From the NCBI RefSeq assembly GCF_003116015.1, contig NZ_LGQZ01000111.1, forward strand, positions 1 through 37,783: 37,783 nucleotides of DNA, given 5' to 3'. This DNA comes from Azospirillum sp. TSO22-1 (GTDB lineage: Bacteria; Pseudomonadota; Alphaproteobacteria; Azospirillales; Azospirillaceae). The notes below the pieces were generated by a model. That model had not been told where the DNA came from and made no database searches. It worked only from the letters and a program-made list of their open reading frames with translations. Every line of letters starts with the position of its first letter. Position 1 is the stretch's first letter. The position numbers and the translations under genes were made by a program. Shown here piece by piece: positions 7,020-16,053 of the stretch.

Positions 7020-8441
7020 ATGCACACTGACTCCACCTTGCGCGGGACGGTGCTCGTTCCGCTCATCGTCGCCTGCGCGCTGTTCATGGAGAACCTCGAC
7101 GCGACCGTGGTCGCCACCGCGCTGCCGGACATCGCGCGGTCGCTGGGGGAGGACCCGCTGCAGCTCAGCGCGGCGATGACGTCGTACATGCTGAGCCTCG
7201 CGGTGTTCCTGCCGGTCAGCGGCTGGATGGCCGACCGCTTCGGCGCGCGGCGCGTGTTCGGCTCCGCCATCGTCGTCTTCACACTGGGCTCGGTGCTGTG
7301 CGGCCTCGCGCAGGACCTGACGACGCTGGTCGCCGCGCGGATGGTGCAGGGATTGGGTGGCGCGCTGATGGTCCCCGTCGGCCGTCTGGTGGTTCTGCGC
7401 AGCGTGCCGCGGGCGCGGCTGGTGCGGGCAATGAGCACGGTGACCATGCCGGCGCTGGTCGGACCGGCCATCGGGCCACTGGTCGGCGGCTTCATCACCA
7501 CCTACGTCTCCTGGCGGTGGATCTTCTTCGTCAACGTGCCGATCGGCCTTCTGGGCTTCGCGCTGGCGCGCGCCTACGTGCCGGACATACGCGAGCAGGA
7601 TCCCGGCCCGCTCGACCTTCCGGGCCTCGCGCTGAGCGGGGCGGGGCTCGCCGGGCTGATCTTCGGGTTCGAAAACGTCGGGCGCGGCGTGGTCGCGCCG
7701 GAAGCGATTGCCGGGGCGCTCGCCGCGGCGGCGCTGTGCGTCGCCCTCTACATGCGGCGCGCGCGGGGCCGGACGCGGCCGGTGCTCGACCCGTCGCTGC
7801 TGCGCATTCCGACCTACGCCGCGACGATCACCGGCGGCACGCTGTTCCGCATGGGCATCGGCGCCACCCCCTTTCTGCTGCCGATGCTGTTCCAGGTCGG
7901 CTTCGGCATGACGCCCTTCGAGTCCGGCAGCCTGACCTTCGCCAGCGCGGCGGGTGCACTCACCATGAAGGCGCTGGCCGGGCCGATCCTGCGGCGCGTC
8001 GGATTCCGCCGGCTGCTGATCGGCAACGCGCTGCTGAGCGGCGCCATTCTCACGGGCTACGGCCTGTTCCGGCCCGACACGCCGCACGCGGTCATCCTGG
8101 CGGCGCTGCTGCTGGGCGGCTTCTTCCGCTCGCTGCAGTTCACCGGAATCAACACGCTGGCCTACGCCGACATGCCCGACGACCGCATGAGCGGGGCCAA
8201 CACGCTGTCCAGCGTCATGCAGCAGGTCTCGCTCAGCCTGGGCGTGGCGACCGGCGCGCTGATCCTGCACCTCATGCAGATCCGGCACCCCGGCGTCGCG
8301 TCGACGCCGGACGACTTCGGCGCCGCCTTCGCGACGGTCGGGCTGCTGGCGGCCTCGGCGGCGCTGTTCTTCCTGCCGCTGGCGGCCGACGCGGGAGAGG
8401 AGGTCAGCGGCCACCGCTCCTACGACCGCCAGCGGGTGTAG
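7020..8441 (+). CDS. DHA2-family MFS transporter (EmrB/QacA type)
   Basis: This 473-residue polytopic protein has the DHA2 motifs. MENLDATVVATALPDIARSL is motif D1 in the first helix, GWMADRFGARRVF is motif A between helices 2 and 3, and SWRWIFFVNVPIGL follows the GPLVGGF segment typical of drug:proton antiporters. About 13-14 membrane helices are expected. The substrate is unknown; multidrug or small-metabolite efflux is the family norm. Neither in-frame ATG (6960 or 7020) has a convincing ribosome binding site. I chose 7020 because it gives a short cytoplasmic N-terminus before helix 1. It is divergent from the LDH2-family gene, so the two may share regulation. Confidence 0.88.
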   Translation: MHTDSTLRGTVLVPLIVACALFMENLDATVVATALPDIARSLGEDPLQLSAAMTSYMLSLAVFLPVSGWMADRFGARRVFGSAIVVFTLGSVLCGLAQDLTTLVAARMVQGLGGALMVPVGRLVVLRSVPRARLVRAMSTVTMPALVGPAIGPLVGGFITTYVSWRWIFFVNVPIGLLGFALARAYVPDIREQDPGPLDLPGLALSGAGLAGLIFGFENVGRGVVAPEAIAGALAAAALCVALYMRRARGRTRPVLDPSLLRIPTYAATITGGTLFRMGIGATPFLLPMLFQVGFGMTPFESGSLTFASAAGALTMKALAGPILRRVGFRRLLIGNALLSGAILTGYGLFRPDTPHAVILAALLLGGFFRSLQFTGINTLAYADMPDDRMSGANTLSSVMQQVSLSLGVATGALILHLMQIRHPGVASTPDDFGAAFATVGLLAASAALFFLPLAADAGEEVSGHRSYDRQRV

Positions 8442-8469
8442 GCGGCGACCGGACCGGCACCAGCCGGCC

Positions 8470-9420
8470 TCACCCCTCGTCCAGATCGGGCATCAGCGAC
8501 CGGACGAGGGCCAAGCGGCCCATGGCCTGCTCCGCCAGACGTTGCGTCTCCTCCAGCAGCCGCTGGTCGGTGGCGCGCTCCGCGGTCTCCAGATAGAGGG
8601 AGACGATCTCCTCGGCGTTGCGCAGCGAGAGGCGCAAGGCGCCCGAGGGCGTCAGCGCACCCGGATGCAGGAGGCCGGCGGCACGCGCCCCTTCGGCGGC
8701 AGCGGTGCCCGGCGCCGGTTCCCGGGGTGCGGGAGCAAGCGCCGCCGCCCGTTGCCGGGCCTGTTCAGCCGCGTGGCGCACGAGGCTCGCCGCCTCCGGG
8801 TAGCCGCCGCCGTCGAGCGACGCCGCCGCCGCCTCGTCCACGTCCGCCGCCGCGTGCTCCAGGCCGACGGCCAGCGCGCGCAGTTCCTCCAGCGAGCCGG
8901 GCAGGTCCCGCTGCCGCGCCGGCCGCGCCGCATGGTAGGCGCGGCGGCGCCAGTCGCGCAGAAGCGCCACGTGGTTCAATTCCTCCCGCGCCAGGGATTC
9001 CGCCCGGCGCTGCACCTCGCCGTCCGCCATGGCGGAGACGTAGGTGTAGAAGGCGAAGGCCCGCTCCTCGTTGCGCACGGCGACCGCCAGCGCCTCGTAC
9101 GGCGTCAGGATATGCGCCGCGGCGCCTTCGGCCTCGTCGCCGAAGGTCTCCGGCAGGCGCCAGGTGAAGTGCGCCGGCTCCGGGCGGCGCAGGCCGTCGC
9201 GCGCGGCCCAGCGGGCGATGCCCTCCACATGCCCGCGCTCCAGCGCGGCCAGTTCGCGGAAGAGCTTGGCGAGCGCCGCCTCGTCCCGCCGGTCCATCGC
9301 TTCCGCCAACTGCTCGTAGCGGACGGCGGCGTCCTGCTCCATGCCGGAGGCGAGATCCATCAGGTCTTCCACCGTGCGGATGGGCTCGATGGGAAAGTCG
9401 GGATTGATCGCGTCGCTCAT
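8470..9420 (-). CDS. Rubrerythrin/ferritin-like di-iron protein divergent from nosR
   Basis: This 316-residue soluble protein has an N-terminal four-helix ferritin-like domain (about residues 15-165). Two helix pairs carry the di-iron pattern: E28 with E61xxH64 (LERGH), and E118 (RNEERAFAFY) with E147xxH150 (EELNH). This is the arrangement of rubrerythrins. The C-terminal half (about 165-316) is alanine/glutamate-rich and helical, without the rubredoxin Cys4 site that classical rubrerythrins carry. Family roles are peroxide reduction or iron handling. The ATG at 9420 has a strong AAGGAG upstream; the frame opens further but would run through the nosR promoter region. Its divergent placement against nosR suggests a role in protecting or supporting the nos metalloenzymes, which is inference. 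Confidence 0.8.
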   Translation of the reverse strand: MSDAINPDFPIEPIRTVEDLMDLASGMEQDAAVRYEQLAEAMDRRDEAALAKLFRELAALERGHVEGIARWAARDGLRRPEPAHFTWRLPETFGDEAEGAAAHILTPYEALAVAVRNEERAFAFYTYVSAMADGEVQRRAESLAREELNHVALLRDWRRRAYHAARPARQRDLPGSLEELRALAVGLEHAAADVDEAAAASLDGGGYPEAASLVRHAAEQARQRAAALAPAPREPAPGTAAAEGARAAGLLHPGALTPSGALRLSLRNAEEIVSLYLETAERATDQRLLEETQRLAEQAMGRLALVRSLMPDLDEG

Positions 9421-9550
9421 GCCTCCGCTCCTTCTCGCTTCCGGATAGCGCCCCGCGGGGTGCCTGTTCCACGCTCCTTTGGGGGTACCCACGAAGGTGC
9501 ATGGACAACAGCACGCGGTGACCTTGTTCTTACTTCGAGCATCCATCCAT

Positions 9551-9568
9551 TTTCGTTCGCAGTCGAAA
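9551..9568. promoter_or_regulatory. Inverted repeat in the nosR upstream region
   Basis: TTTCG (9551-9555) and CGAAA (9564-9568) form a dyad with an eight-base spacer, followed by an AT-rich TATTAT (9574-9579) that could be a -10 element. The AT-rich patch stands out in the 176-base divergent spacer. GGGGGAGGAG (9585-9594) is the nosR ribosome binding site. I see no full FNR/NnrR/Dnr-type TTGAT-N4-ATCAA site; only an ATCAA half-site sits at the edge of the dyad. Confidence 0.3.
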
Positions 9569-9596
9569 TCAATTATTATAAGACGGGGGAGGAGCC

Positions 9597-11906
9597 ATGC
9601 GCGGTCGCGCCGCCGCATTGCTGTTGCTGGCGGCAGTCGCGGCCGCACAATTGATGTTTATCAATTACCCTGCCCGGGCGCAGGACCGCAGCAACCTCGC
9701 CCAATTTCTTGGGCAAATTCCACTTGCCGAAGTATTTCCGAACGCTGCCAAGCTCGGCCCCGTCGAGGGAACACCGCCGGCCGCGGCCGCCCTCGATGCC
9801 CAGGGCAAGGCGCTGGGCTTCGTCTTCATGAACTCCGACGTGGTCAACGCCACCGGCTACTCGGGCAAGCCGATCCACGTGGCGGTCGGCATGGACAGCA
9901 CCGGCAGGATCGTCGGCGCCAAACTGTTGAAGCACTCCGAGCCCATCGTGCTGATCGGCATCCCCGAGAAGCGGGTGGCGGAGTACATCGCCGGCCACGT
10001 CGGCTTCAACCCGCTCCAGGCCGCCTCGACGCGCGACCGGCCGCGGGTGGACATCGTCAGCGGCGCCACGGTCACCGTTCTGGTGATCGGCGACACCATG
10101 GTGCGCGGCGCCATCAAGCTCGCCCGCGCCCGCGGGCTCGGCCCTTACGCGGCGACGCCCGGCGCTTTGGCGGCGACCGCCGCGCCCCGCACCATCGCCC
10201 TGGACCGGGCCGGTACACAGAATTGGGAGGAACTGCTCGGCAATGGCTCGGTGCGGCGCCTGCATCTGAGCGTCGGCGACGCGAACGCGGCGTTCGAGCG
10301 CGCCGGCGACCCGCGCGCCGCCGAGCGCCCGGAGCGCGGCGCGCCGGAAGAGACCTTCATCGACCTCTATGCCGCCCAGGCCAGCGTGCCGGTGATCGGC
10401 CGCTCGCTGCTGGGCGAGGCGGGCTACGCGGCGTTGCGCGGCCGGCTGGAGGAGGGGCAGAGCGCCATCCTGGTGATGGCGAACGGGCGCTATTCCTTCC
10501 GCGGCTCGGGCTTCGTGCGCGGCGGCATCTTCGACCGCATCGAACTGCTGCAGGAGGCGAACGCCGTCCGCTTCCGCGACCGCGACTACGAGCGCATCGG
10601 CGACCTCGCCTCGCCGGACGCCCCCCGCTTCGCCGAGATCGGGCTGTTCGTCATCCCCAAGGGAGCGGACTTCAGCGCCGTGGACCCCTGGCGGCTGCAA
10701 CTGCTCGTCCAGCGGCAGGTCGGCGCGCTGGACCGCGTGTTCGTCACGGTGGAACTGCCTTACGAGCTGCCCGAACAGCACTTGGCCGCGCGACCGCTCC
10801 CACCTCCCCCGGCGGTCGCCCCCACGGCGGCGGTCGCGCCACCGGCCGAGACAGCCCAGGATCTCGATGCCGAGGACGGGCAGAGCGCGCTGTGGCAGCG
10901 GATCTGGCGGGACCGCATGATGGACATCGTCATCCTGTGCGTCGGGCTGGCGGTGCTGACCGGCATCTTCTTCTTCCAGAACCAGCTCACCCGGCGGCCC
11001 CGCCTGACGTGGTGGGTGCGTACGCTGTTCCTGGCCTGGACGCTGCTCTGGCTCGGCTGGTGGGCGAACGCGCAGCTCTCGGTGGTCAACATCCTGACGG
11101 TGGCGAACGCGCTGGTCACCAACTTCAGCTGGTCGTACTTCTTGATGGACCCGATGCTGTTCATCCTGTGGGCGGCGGTGGCGGCGGCGCTGCTGTTCTG
11201 GGGGCGCGGCGCCTTCTGCGGCTGGCTGTGCCCGTTCGGGGCGCTCCAGGAATTCCTCAACATGGCGGCGCGCCGGCTCAAGGTGCCGCAGCTCCGCCCC
11301 TCCTGGGGCCTGCACGAACGGCTGTGGCCGCTCAAGTACATCGTCTTCCTGGGGTTGTTCGGCGTCTCCCTGCACTCGCTGGCGCAGGCCGAGGTGCTGG
11401 CCGAGGAGGAGCCGTTCAAGACCGCCATCATCCTCAAGTTCGACCGCGACTGGCCGTTCGTCGCCTACGTCGCGGCGCTGCTCGCGGCCGGGCTGTTCGT
11501 CGAGCGCTTCTACTGCCGCTACCTGTGCCCGCTGGGTGCGGCACTGGCGATCCCGGCGCGGCTCCGGATGTTCGAGTGGCTGAAGCGGCACAAGGAGTGC
11601 GGCTCGCCCTGCCAGCGCTGCGGCGTCGAGTGCCCGGTCCAGAGCATCCATCCCGAGGGCAACATCAATCCCAACGAGTGCATCAACTGCATGCACTGCC
11701 AGACCCTGTACTGGGACGAGCAGCGCTGCCCGCACATGATCCAGCGGCGCCTGAAGCGCGAACGCGCCCAGGCGCTGAAACCGGCGCTGCCGCACCGCAC
11801 CGCCGAACCGCCGCTCCGGCAGACCGACGACCCGGACAACCCGCTCGTCGCCGGAGGGGTGACCACCGCCCCGCCCGGGCGGACGCCAAACTCAGGAGGG
11901 ACATGA
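9597..11906 (+). CDS. nosR: NosR, membrane flavo/iron-sulfur protein required for N2O reduction
   Basis: This 769-residue protein has the full NosR layout. A signal peptide is followed by a periplasmic FMN-binding domain (about 80-185) whose SGATVT (155-160) is the covalent flavin attachment motif. Next come a second periplasmic region, several membrane helices (from about residue 440), two cytoplasmic-side CX3CP motifs (C541/C545 in FCGWLCPFG and C640/C644 in YCRYLCPLG), and two C-terminal 4Fe-4S ferredoxin sites (CGSPCQRCGVECP and CINCMHC). NosR is needed for nosZ expression and supplies electrons to NosZ. Its TGA overlaps an ATG in the nosZ frame, so translation is coupled. NosX, encoded downstream, would attach its flavin. 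Confidence 0.97.
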   Translation: MRGRAAALLLLAAVAAAQLMFINYPARAQDRSNLAQFLGQIPLAEVFPNAAKLGPVEGTPPAAAALDAQGKALGFVFMNSDVVNATGYSGKPIHVAVGMDSTGRIVGAKLLKHSEPIVLIGIPEKRVAEYIAGHVGFNPLQAASTRDRPRVDIVSGATVTVLVIGDTMVRGAIKLARARGLGPYAATPGALAATAAPRTIALDRAGTQNWEELLGNGSVRRLHLSVGDANAAFERAGDPRAAERPERGAPEETFIDLYAAQASVPVIGRSLLGEAGYAALRGRLEEGQSAILVMANGRYSFRGSGFVRGGIFDRIELLQEANAVRFRDRDYERIGDLASPDAPRFAEIGLFVIPKGADFSAVDPWRLQLLVQRQVGALDRVFVTVELPYELPEQHLAARPLPPPPAVAPTAAVAPPAETAQDLDAEDGQSALWQRIWRDRMMDIVILCVGLAVLTGIFFFQNQLTRRPRLTWWVRTLFLAWTLLWLGWWANAQLSVVNILTVANALVTNFSWSYFLMDPMLFILWAAVAAALLFWGRGAFCGWLCPFGALQEFLNMAARRLKVPQLRPSWGLHERLWPLKYIVFLGLFGVSLHSLAQAEVLAEEEPFKTAIILKFDRDWPFVAYVAALLAAGLFVERFYCRYLCPLGAALAIPARLRMFEWLKRHKECGSPCQRCGVECPVQSIHPEGNINPNECINCMHCQTLYWDEQRCPHMIQRRLKRERAQALKPALPHRTAEPPLRQTDDPDNPLVAGGVTTAPPGRTPNSGGT

Positions 11907-11908
11907 CC

Positions 11909-13852
11909 ATGTCGAAGGGGGATAGGACCAACGGCGGCTTTTCGCGCCGCGACCTGCTCGGCAGTTCGGCGAAGCTCGCGACCCTGGCCGGGCTGGCGGG
12001 GACCGGCGTCGCCGCCGGCGGGCTGGCACTGCACAAGGGCGGCGCGCCCGAGGCGCAGGCGGCGACCGCGCCGGCGCGCGGCGGCCAGAGCGCGGCGGTC
12101 GAGCCGGGCCAGCTCGACGAGTTCATGGTGTTCTTCTCCAGCGGCCAGTCGGGCGAGCTGCGCCTCGTCGGACTGCCGTCGATGCGCGAGATCATGCGGG
12201 TGCCGGTGTTCAACCGCGACAGCGCCACCGGCTGGGGCCAGACCAACGAGAGCCTGCGGGTGCTGACCCAGGACATGCTGCCGGAGACCAGGGAGTTCCT
12301 GAAGACGCGCGGCGGCACCTATCTGAACGGCGACCTGCACCACCCGCACATGACCTTCACCGACGGCACCTACGACGGCCGCTACATCATAGCCAACGAC
12401 AAGGCGAACACGCGCATCTGCCGCATCCGCGGCGACGTGATGAAGTGCGACAAGATCGTCGAGATCCCGAACGCCCACGACATCCACGGCCTGCGCCTGC
12501 AGAAGTACCCGAAGACCGGCTACATCTTCGCCAACGGCGAACATGAGGCGCCGATGCCCAACGACGGCAAGATCCTCGACGAGCCGTCCAAGTACCTGGC
12601 CATCTTCAACGCCGTCGATGTCGAGACCATGAAGGTGTCCTGGCAGGTCATCGTCGATGGCAACCTCGACAACGTCGATGCCGATTACCAGGGAAAGTAC
12701 TGCTTCTCGACCTGCTACAACTCCGAGATGGGCATGAACTCGGCGGAGATGACGGCGAAAGAGCAGGACTGGGTCGTCGTCTTCAACATCAAGCGCATCG
12801 AGGACGCGGTGAAGGCCGGCCAGGGGCAGATGATGAACGGCGTGCCGGTGCTGAACGGCCGCCACGGCTCGCCCTTCACCCGCTACATCCCGATCTCCAA
12901 CAGCCCGCACGGCATCAACACGGCACCCGACCAGCGGCACGTCGTTATCAACGGCAAGCTGTCGCCGACCGTGTCGGTGATGGACGTCACCAAGCTGGAT
13001 GCCTTGTTCGACGACAAGATCCAGCCGCGCGACGTCATCGTCGCCGAGCCGCAGCTGGGCCTGGGTCCATTGCACACGGCGTTCGACGGGCGCGGCAACG
13101 CCTACACCACGCTGTTCATCGACAGCCAGGTCTGCAAGTGGAACATCGACAAGGCGATCCGCGCCTACAAGGGCGAGAAGGTCGATCCCATCGTCCAGAA
13201 GCTCGACGTCCACTACCAGCCCGGCCACAACCACACCTCCATGGGCCAGACCAAGGAGGCAGACGGCAAGTGGCTGATCTCGCTGAACAAGTTCTCCAAA
13301 GACCGCTATCTCAACGCCGGCCCGCTGAAGCCGGAGAACGACCAGCTCATCGACATCTCCGGCGACGAGATGAAGCTGGTGCACGACGGCCCCTCCTACG
13401 CCGAGCCGCACGACGCCACCATCGTGCACCGCTCGAAGCTGCGGACGGTGCACGTCTGGAAACGCGACGACCCGTTCTGGGAGGACGCCCGCCGCTGGGC
13501 GGCCGAGGACGGCGTCAAGCTGGAGGAGGCGTCGGGCGTCTACCGCAAGGGCGACAAGGTGCGGGTGTACATGTACACGATGGCGCCCAACTTCAGCCTG
13601 GAGAAGTTCACGGTGAAGCAGGGCGAGGAGGTGACGGTCATCATCACCAACCTCGACGACGTCGAGGACCTGAGTCACGGCTTCACCATCTCGAACTACG
13701 GCATCGCGTTCGAGATCGGGCCGCAGGCGACCGCCTCGGTCACCTTCCGGGCCGACCGGCCGGGCGTGCACTGGTTCTATTGCCAGTGGTTCTGCCACGC
13801 CCTGCACATGGAGATGCGCGGGCGCATGCTGGTCGAGCCGCGCTCGGTGTAG
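11909..13852 (+). CDS. nosZ: NosZ, nitrous-oxide reductase (clade I, Tat-exported)
   Basis: This 647-residue periplasmic copper enzyme reduces N2O to N2. The N-terminus has a twin-arginine signal (FSRRDLLGSSAKLATLAG), which marks clade I. The beta-propeller carries the CuZ histidine motifs DLHHPHMTF, NAHDIHG, SPHGIN, PLHTAFDG and PGHNHTSMG. The C-terminal cupredoxin domain carries the CuA ligands H590, C625, C629, H633 and M636 (the latter four in CQWFCHALHMEM). All ligands appear intact, so activity is expected. GGAGG at 11895-11899 is correctly spaced for the ATG at 11909; an ATG two codons earlier (11903) overlaps the nosR stop and is too close to it. It is the second gene of nosRZDFYLX. 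Confidence 0.98.
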   Translation: MSKGDRTNGGFSRRDLLGSSAKLATLAGLAGTGVAAGGLALHKGGAPEAQAATAPARGGQSAAVEPGQLDEFMVFFSSGQSGELRLVGLPSMREIMRVPVFNRDSATGWGQTNESLRVLTQDMLPETREFLKTRGGTYLNGDLHHPHMTFTDGTYDGRYIIANDKANTRICRIRGDVMKCDKIVEIPNAHDIHGLRLQKYPKTGYIFANGEHEAPMPNDGKILDEPSKYLAIFNAVDVETMKVSWQVIVDGNLDNVDADYQGKYCFSTCYNSEMGMNSAEMTAKEQDWVVVFNIKRIEDAVKAGQGQMMNGVPVLNGRHGSPFTRYIPISNSPHGINTAPDQRHVVINGKLSPTVSVMDVTKLDALFDDKIQPRDVIVAEPQLGLGPLHTAFDGRGNAYTTLFIDSQVCKWNIDKAIRAYKGEKVDPIVQKLDVHYQPGHNHTSMGQTKEADGKWLISLNKFSKDRYLNAGPLKPENDQLIDISGDEMKLVHDGPSYAEPHDATIVHRSKLRTVHVWKRDDPFWEDARRWAAEDGVKLEEASGVYRKGDKVRVYMYTMAPNFSLEKFTVKQGEEVTVIITNLDDVEDLSHGFTISNYGIAFEIGPQATASVTFRADRPGVHWFYCQWFCHALHMEMRGRMLVEPRSV

Positions 13853-13856
13853 GCCG

Positions 13857-15137
13857 ATGCGCCGCACCGGCCCGTTCCTGTCTGTGGTCCTTGCCGCCGT
13901 CCTCTCCCAGGGAGCGGCGGCGGCCACCCTCGACGTCGAGCCCGGCGAGGCGCTGGTCCAGGCCATCGCCTCGGCCGCACCGGGCGATGTGCTGCGCCTG
14001 AAGCCGGGCGTGCACCTCGGCCCGATCGTGGTCGACAAGCCGCTCACCATCGAGGGCGAGCCGGGCGCGGTGATCGACGGGCGGGGGCAGGGGAGCACCG
14101 TCAAGGTGACCGCCCCCGAGGTCACCCTGCGCCGGCTGGAGATCCGCAACTCCGGCCTCGACCTGGAGGCGCACAATTCCGGGGTGTTCCTCGACCGGAC
14201 GGCGACGGGGGCGGTGGTCGAGAACAACCGCCTGGAGGACAATCTGGTCGGCGTCTACGTCTGGGGGGCCGGCAATTCGGCGGTCCGTCGCAACGTCATC
14301 GTCGGTCGCAAGGACATCCGCGTGAACCAGCGCGGCAACGGCGTGCAGGTGTGGAACGCGCCGGGCGCCAAGGTGATCGACAACGACATCAGTTTCGGCC
14401 GCGACGGCATCTTCACCACGTCGAGCCGCAGGAACGTCTTCTCCGGCAACCGCTTCACCAACGTGCGCTTCGCCGTCCACTACATGTACACCAACGACAG
14501 CGAGGTCAGCCGCAACGCCTCCTACGGCAACGACGTGGGCTACGCCCTCATGTACTCGCAGCGCCTGCTGGTGCGCGACAACCTGTCGGAGGACGACCAT
14601 CATCACGGGCTGATGCTCAACCACACCGACACGTCCGTGGTCGAGCGCAACGTCGTCCGCCGCAACGGCGAGAAATGCATGTTCATCTACAACGCCAACA
14701 AGAACCGCCTTGCCGACAACTGGTTCGAGGGCTGCGGCATCGGCATCCACTTCACCGCGGGGTCGGAGCGCAACCGCATCACCGGCAACGCCTTCATCCA
14801 GAACCAGACCCAGGTGAAGTACGTCGGCACCCGCGACCTCGACTGGTCGGAGGGCGGGCGCGGCAACTACTGGAGCGACAACCCGGCCTTCGACCTGAAC
14901 GGCGACGGTCTGGCCGACGCCGCCTACCGGCCCAACGATCTGGTGGACCGCGTGGTGTGGTCGGTGCCGCTCGCCAAGCTGCTGCTCAACAGCCCGGCGG
15001 TGCAGGTGGTGCGCTGGGCGCAGTCGCAGTTCCCCGCCATCACCCCGGGCGGGGTGGTCGACACCGCGCCGCTGATGCGCCCGCCCGAGCTGCGGGCCGG
15101 CTGGCGCAAGGAGGATCTCGGCCATGGCGGAAGCTGA
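13857..15137 (+). CDS. nosD: NosD, periplasmic parallel beta-helix protein for NosZ copper maturation
   Basis: This 426-residue protein has a Sec signal peptide (about residues 1-22). The body is right-handed parallel beta-helix (CASH/PbH1) repeats with recurring N-R-I and N-x-x-x-G steps, such as VVENNRLEDNLVGVYVWGA and IHFTAGSERNRITGN. These define the NosD/carbohydrate-binding-like family. NosD works with the NosFY transporter to build the CuZ sulfur-copper centre of NosZ. The gene begins four bases after the nosZ stop and its end overlaps nosF by 14 bases, so translation is coupled. Confidence 0.96.
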   Translation: MRRTGPFLSVVLAAVLSQGAAAATLDVEPGEALVQAIASAAPGDVLRLKPGVHLGPIVVDKPLTIEGEPGAVIDGRGQGSTVKVTAPEVTLRRLEIRNSGLDLEAHNSGVFLDRTATGAVVENNRLEDNLVGVYVWGAGNSAVRRNVIVGRKDIRVNQRGNGVQVWNAPGAKVIDNDISFGRDGIFTTSSRRNVFSGNRFTNVRFAVHYMYTNDSEVSRNASYGNDVGYALMYSQRLLVRDNLSEDDHHHGLMLNHTDTSVVERNVVRRNGEKCMFIYNANKNRLADNWFEGCGIGIHFTAGSERNRITGNAFIQNQTQVKYVGTRDLDWSEGGRGNYWSDNPAFDLNGDGLADAAYRPNDLVDRVVWSVPLAKLLLNSPAVQVVRWAQSQFPAITPGGVVDTAPLMRPPELRAGWRKEDLGHGGS

Positions 15138-16053
15138 CGCGGTCGTCCTGGAGGGGCTCGGCAAGCGCTACGGCGGGCGCGCCGTGGTGCAGGGGGTGAG
15201 CCTGCGCCTCGCGCCCGGCGAGCGGCTGGCCCTGCTCGGCCACAACGGGGCGGGCAAGACCACCGTGATGAAGATGATGCTGGGCCTGGTGCGGCCGGAC
15301 GGCGGGTCGGTGCGCGTGCTCGGCCGCGACCCGGCCGAGGCCGCCGGCGACGTCCGGGCGTCGGTCGGCTTCCTGCCGGAAAGCGTCGTCTTCTACGAGG
15401 CGATGACCGGCTTCGAGACGCTGCGCTTCTACGCCCGGCTGAAGCGCCGTCCGGCGGAGGAATGCCGGGCGCTGCTCGCCCGCGTCGGGCTGGAGGCGGC
15501 GGCGGCGCGTCGCGTCGGCACCTACTCCAAGGGCATGCGGCAGCGCCTGGGGCTGGCGCAGGCGCTGCTGGGCGCGCCGCGGCTGCTGCTGCTGGACGAG
15601 CCGACCACCGGCCTCGACCCCGAACTGCGGCAGAGCTTCTATGCCATCGTCGCCGAGCTGAAGGCGCAGGGCACGGCGGTCCTGCTCTCCTCGCACCTGC
15701 TGACCGAGCTGGAGGAGCGCACCGACCGCATCGCCATCATGAACATGGGCCGGCTGGTCGGGCTGGGCACGCTGGGCGCCCTGCGCGAGCAGGCCGGGCT
15801 GCCGGTCCGCTTCCGGCTGCGGGTGGTGAACGGCAACGCGGCGGCGGTGGCCGACCGGCTGGGATCCCTGGTGCTGGAGCGCGTGCCGGGCGAGCTGGGC
15901 GTGGCCTGCGCGCCACGCGACAAGATGGAGGTGCTGCGCGCCATCGCCGGCCTCGGCACGCTGGTGGACGACGTGGAGGTGGTGCCGCCCAGCCTCGACG
16001 ACGTCTACGCCAGCTTCACCGGACGCCCGCTGACCGAGGAGGCCACGGCATGA
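15124..16053 (+). CDS. nosF: NosF, ABC transporter ATPase for NosZ maturation
   Basis: This 309-residue ATPase has Walker A GHNGAGKTT (39-47), Q-loop near VGFLPE, the signature region YSKGMRQRLGLAQ (with S-K-G-M in place of S-G-G-Q, as usual in NosF and CcmA-like ATPases), Walker B LLLLDEPTTGLD and switch histidine SSHLL. The C-terminal extension of about 80 residues is normal for this family. It pairs with NosY to export a sulfur species used by NosD in CuZ assembly. The start overlaps nosD, and the stop overlaps the nosY ATG (ATGA). Confidence 0.96.
   Translation: MAEADAVVLEGLGKRYGGRAVVQGVSLRLAPGERLALLGHNGAGKTTVMKMMLGLVRPDGGSVRVLGRDPAEAAGDVRASVGFLPESVVFYEAMTGFETLRFYARLKRRPAEECRALLARVGLEAAAARRVGTYSKGMRQRLGLAQALLGAPRLLLLDEPTTGLDPELRQSFYAIVAELKAQGTAVLLSSHLLTELEERTDRIAIMNMGRLVGLGTLGALREQAGLPVRFRLRVVNGNAAAVADRLGSLVLERVPGELGVACAPRDKMEVLRAIAGLGTLVDDVEVVPPSLDDVYASFTGRPLTEEATA

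Noticed and set aside
6928..7179. Short open frame beginning MKTGVLLL upstream of the MFS gene
   Set aside because: AGGAGG lies upstream but too far away, and the frame overlaps the MFS coding sequence as an Arg/Ser/Pro-rich shadow.
9421..9648. Longer start for the ferritin-like gene
   Set aside because: It would run through the nosR ribosome binding site and promoter, and the extra residues show no family similarity; ATG 9420 has a strong AAGGAG.
9479..11902. Upstream extension of the nosZ frame through nosR
   Set aside because: The frame happens to stay open in parallel to nosR, but the sequence there is Arg/Pro/Gly-rich shadow. The Tat signal and ribosome binding site define the nosZ start at 11909.
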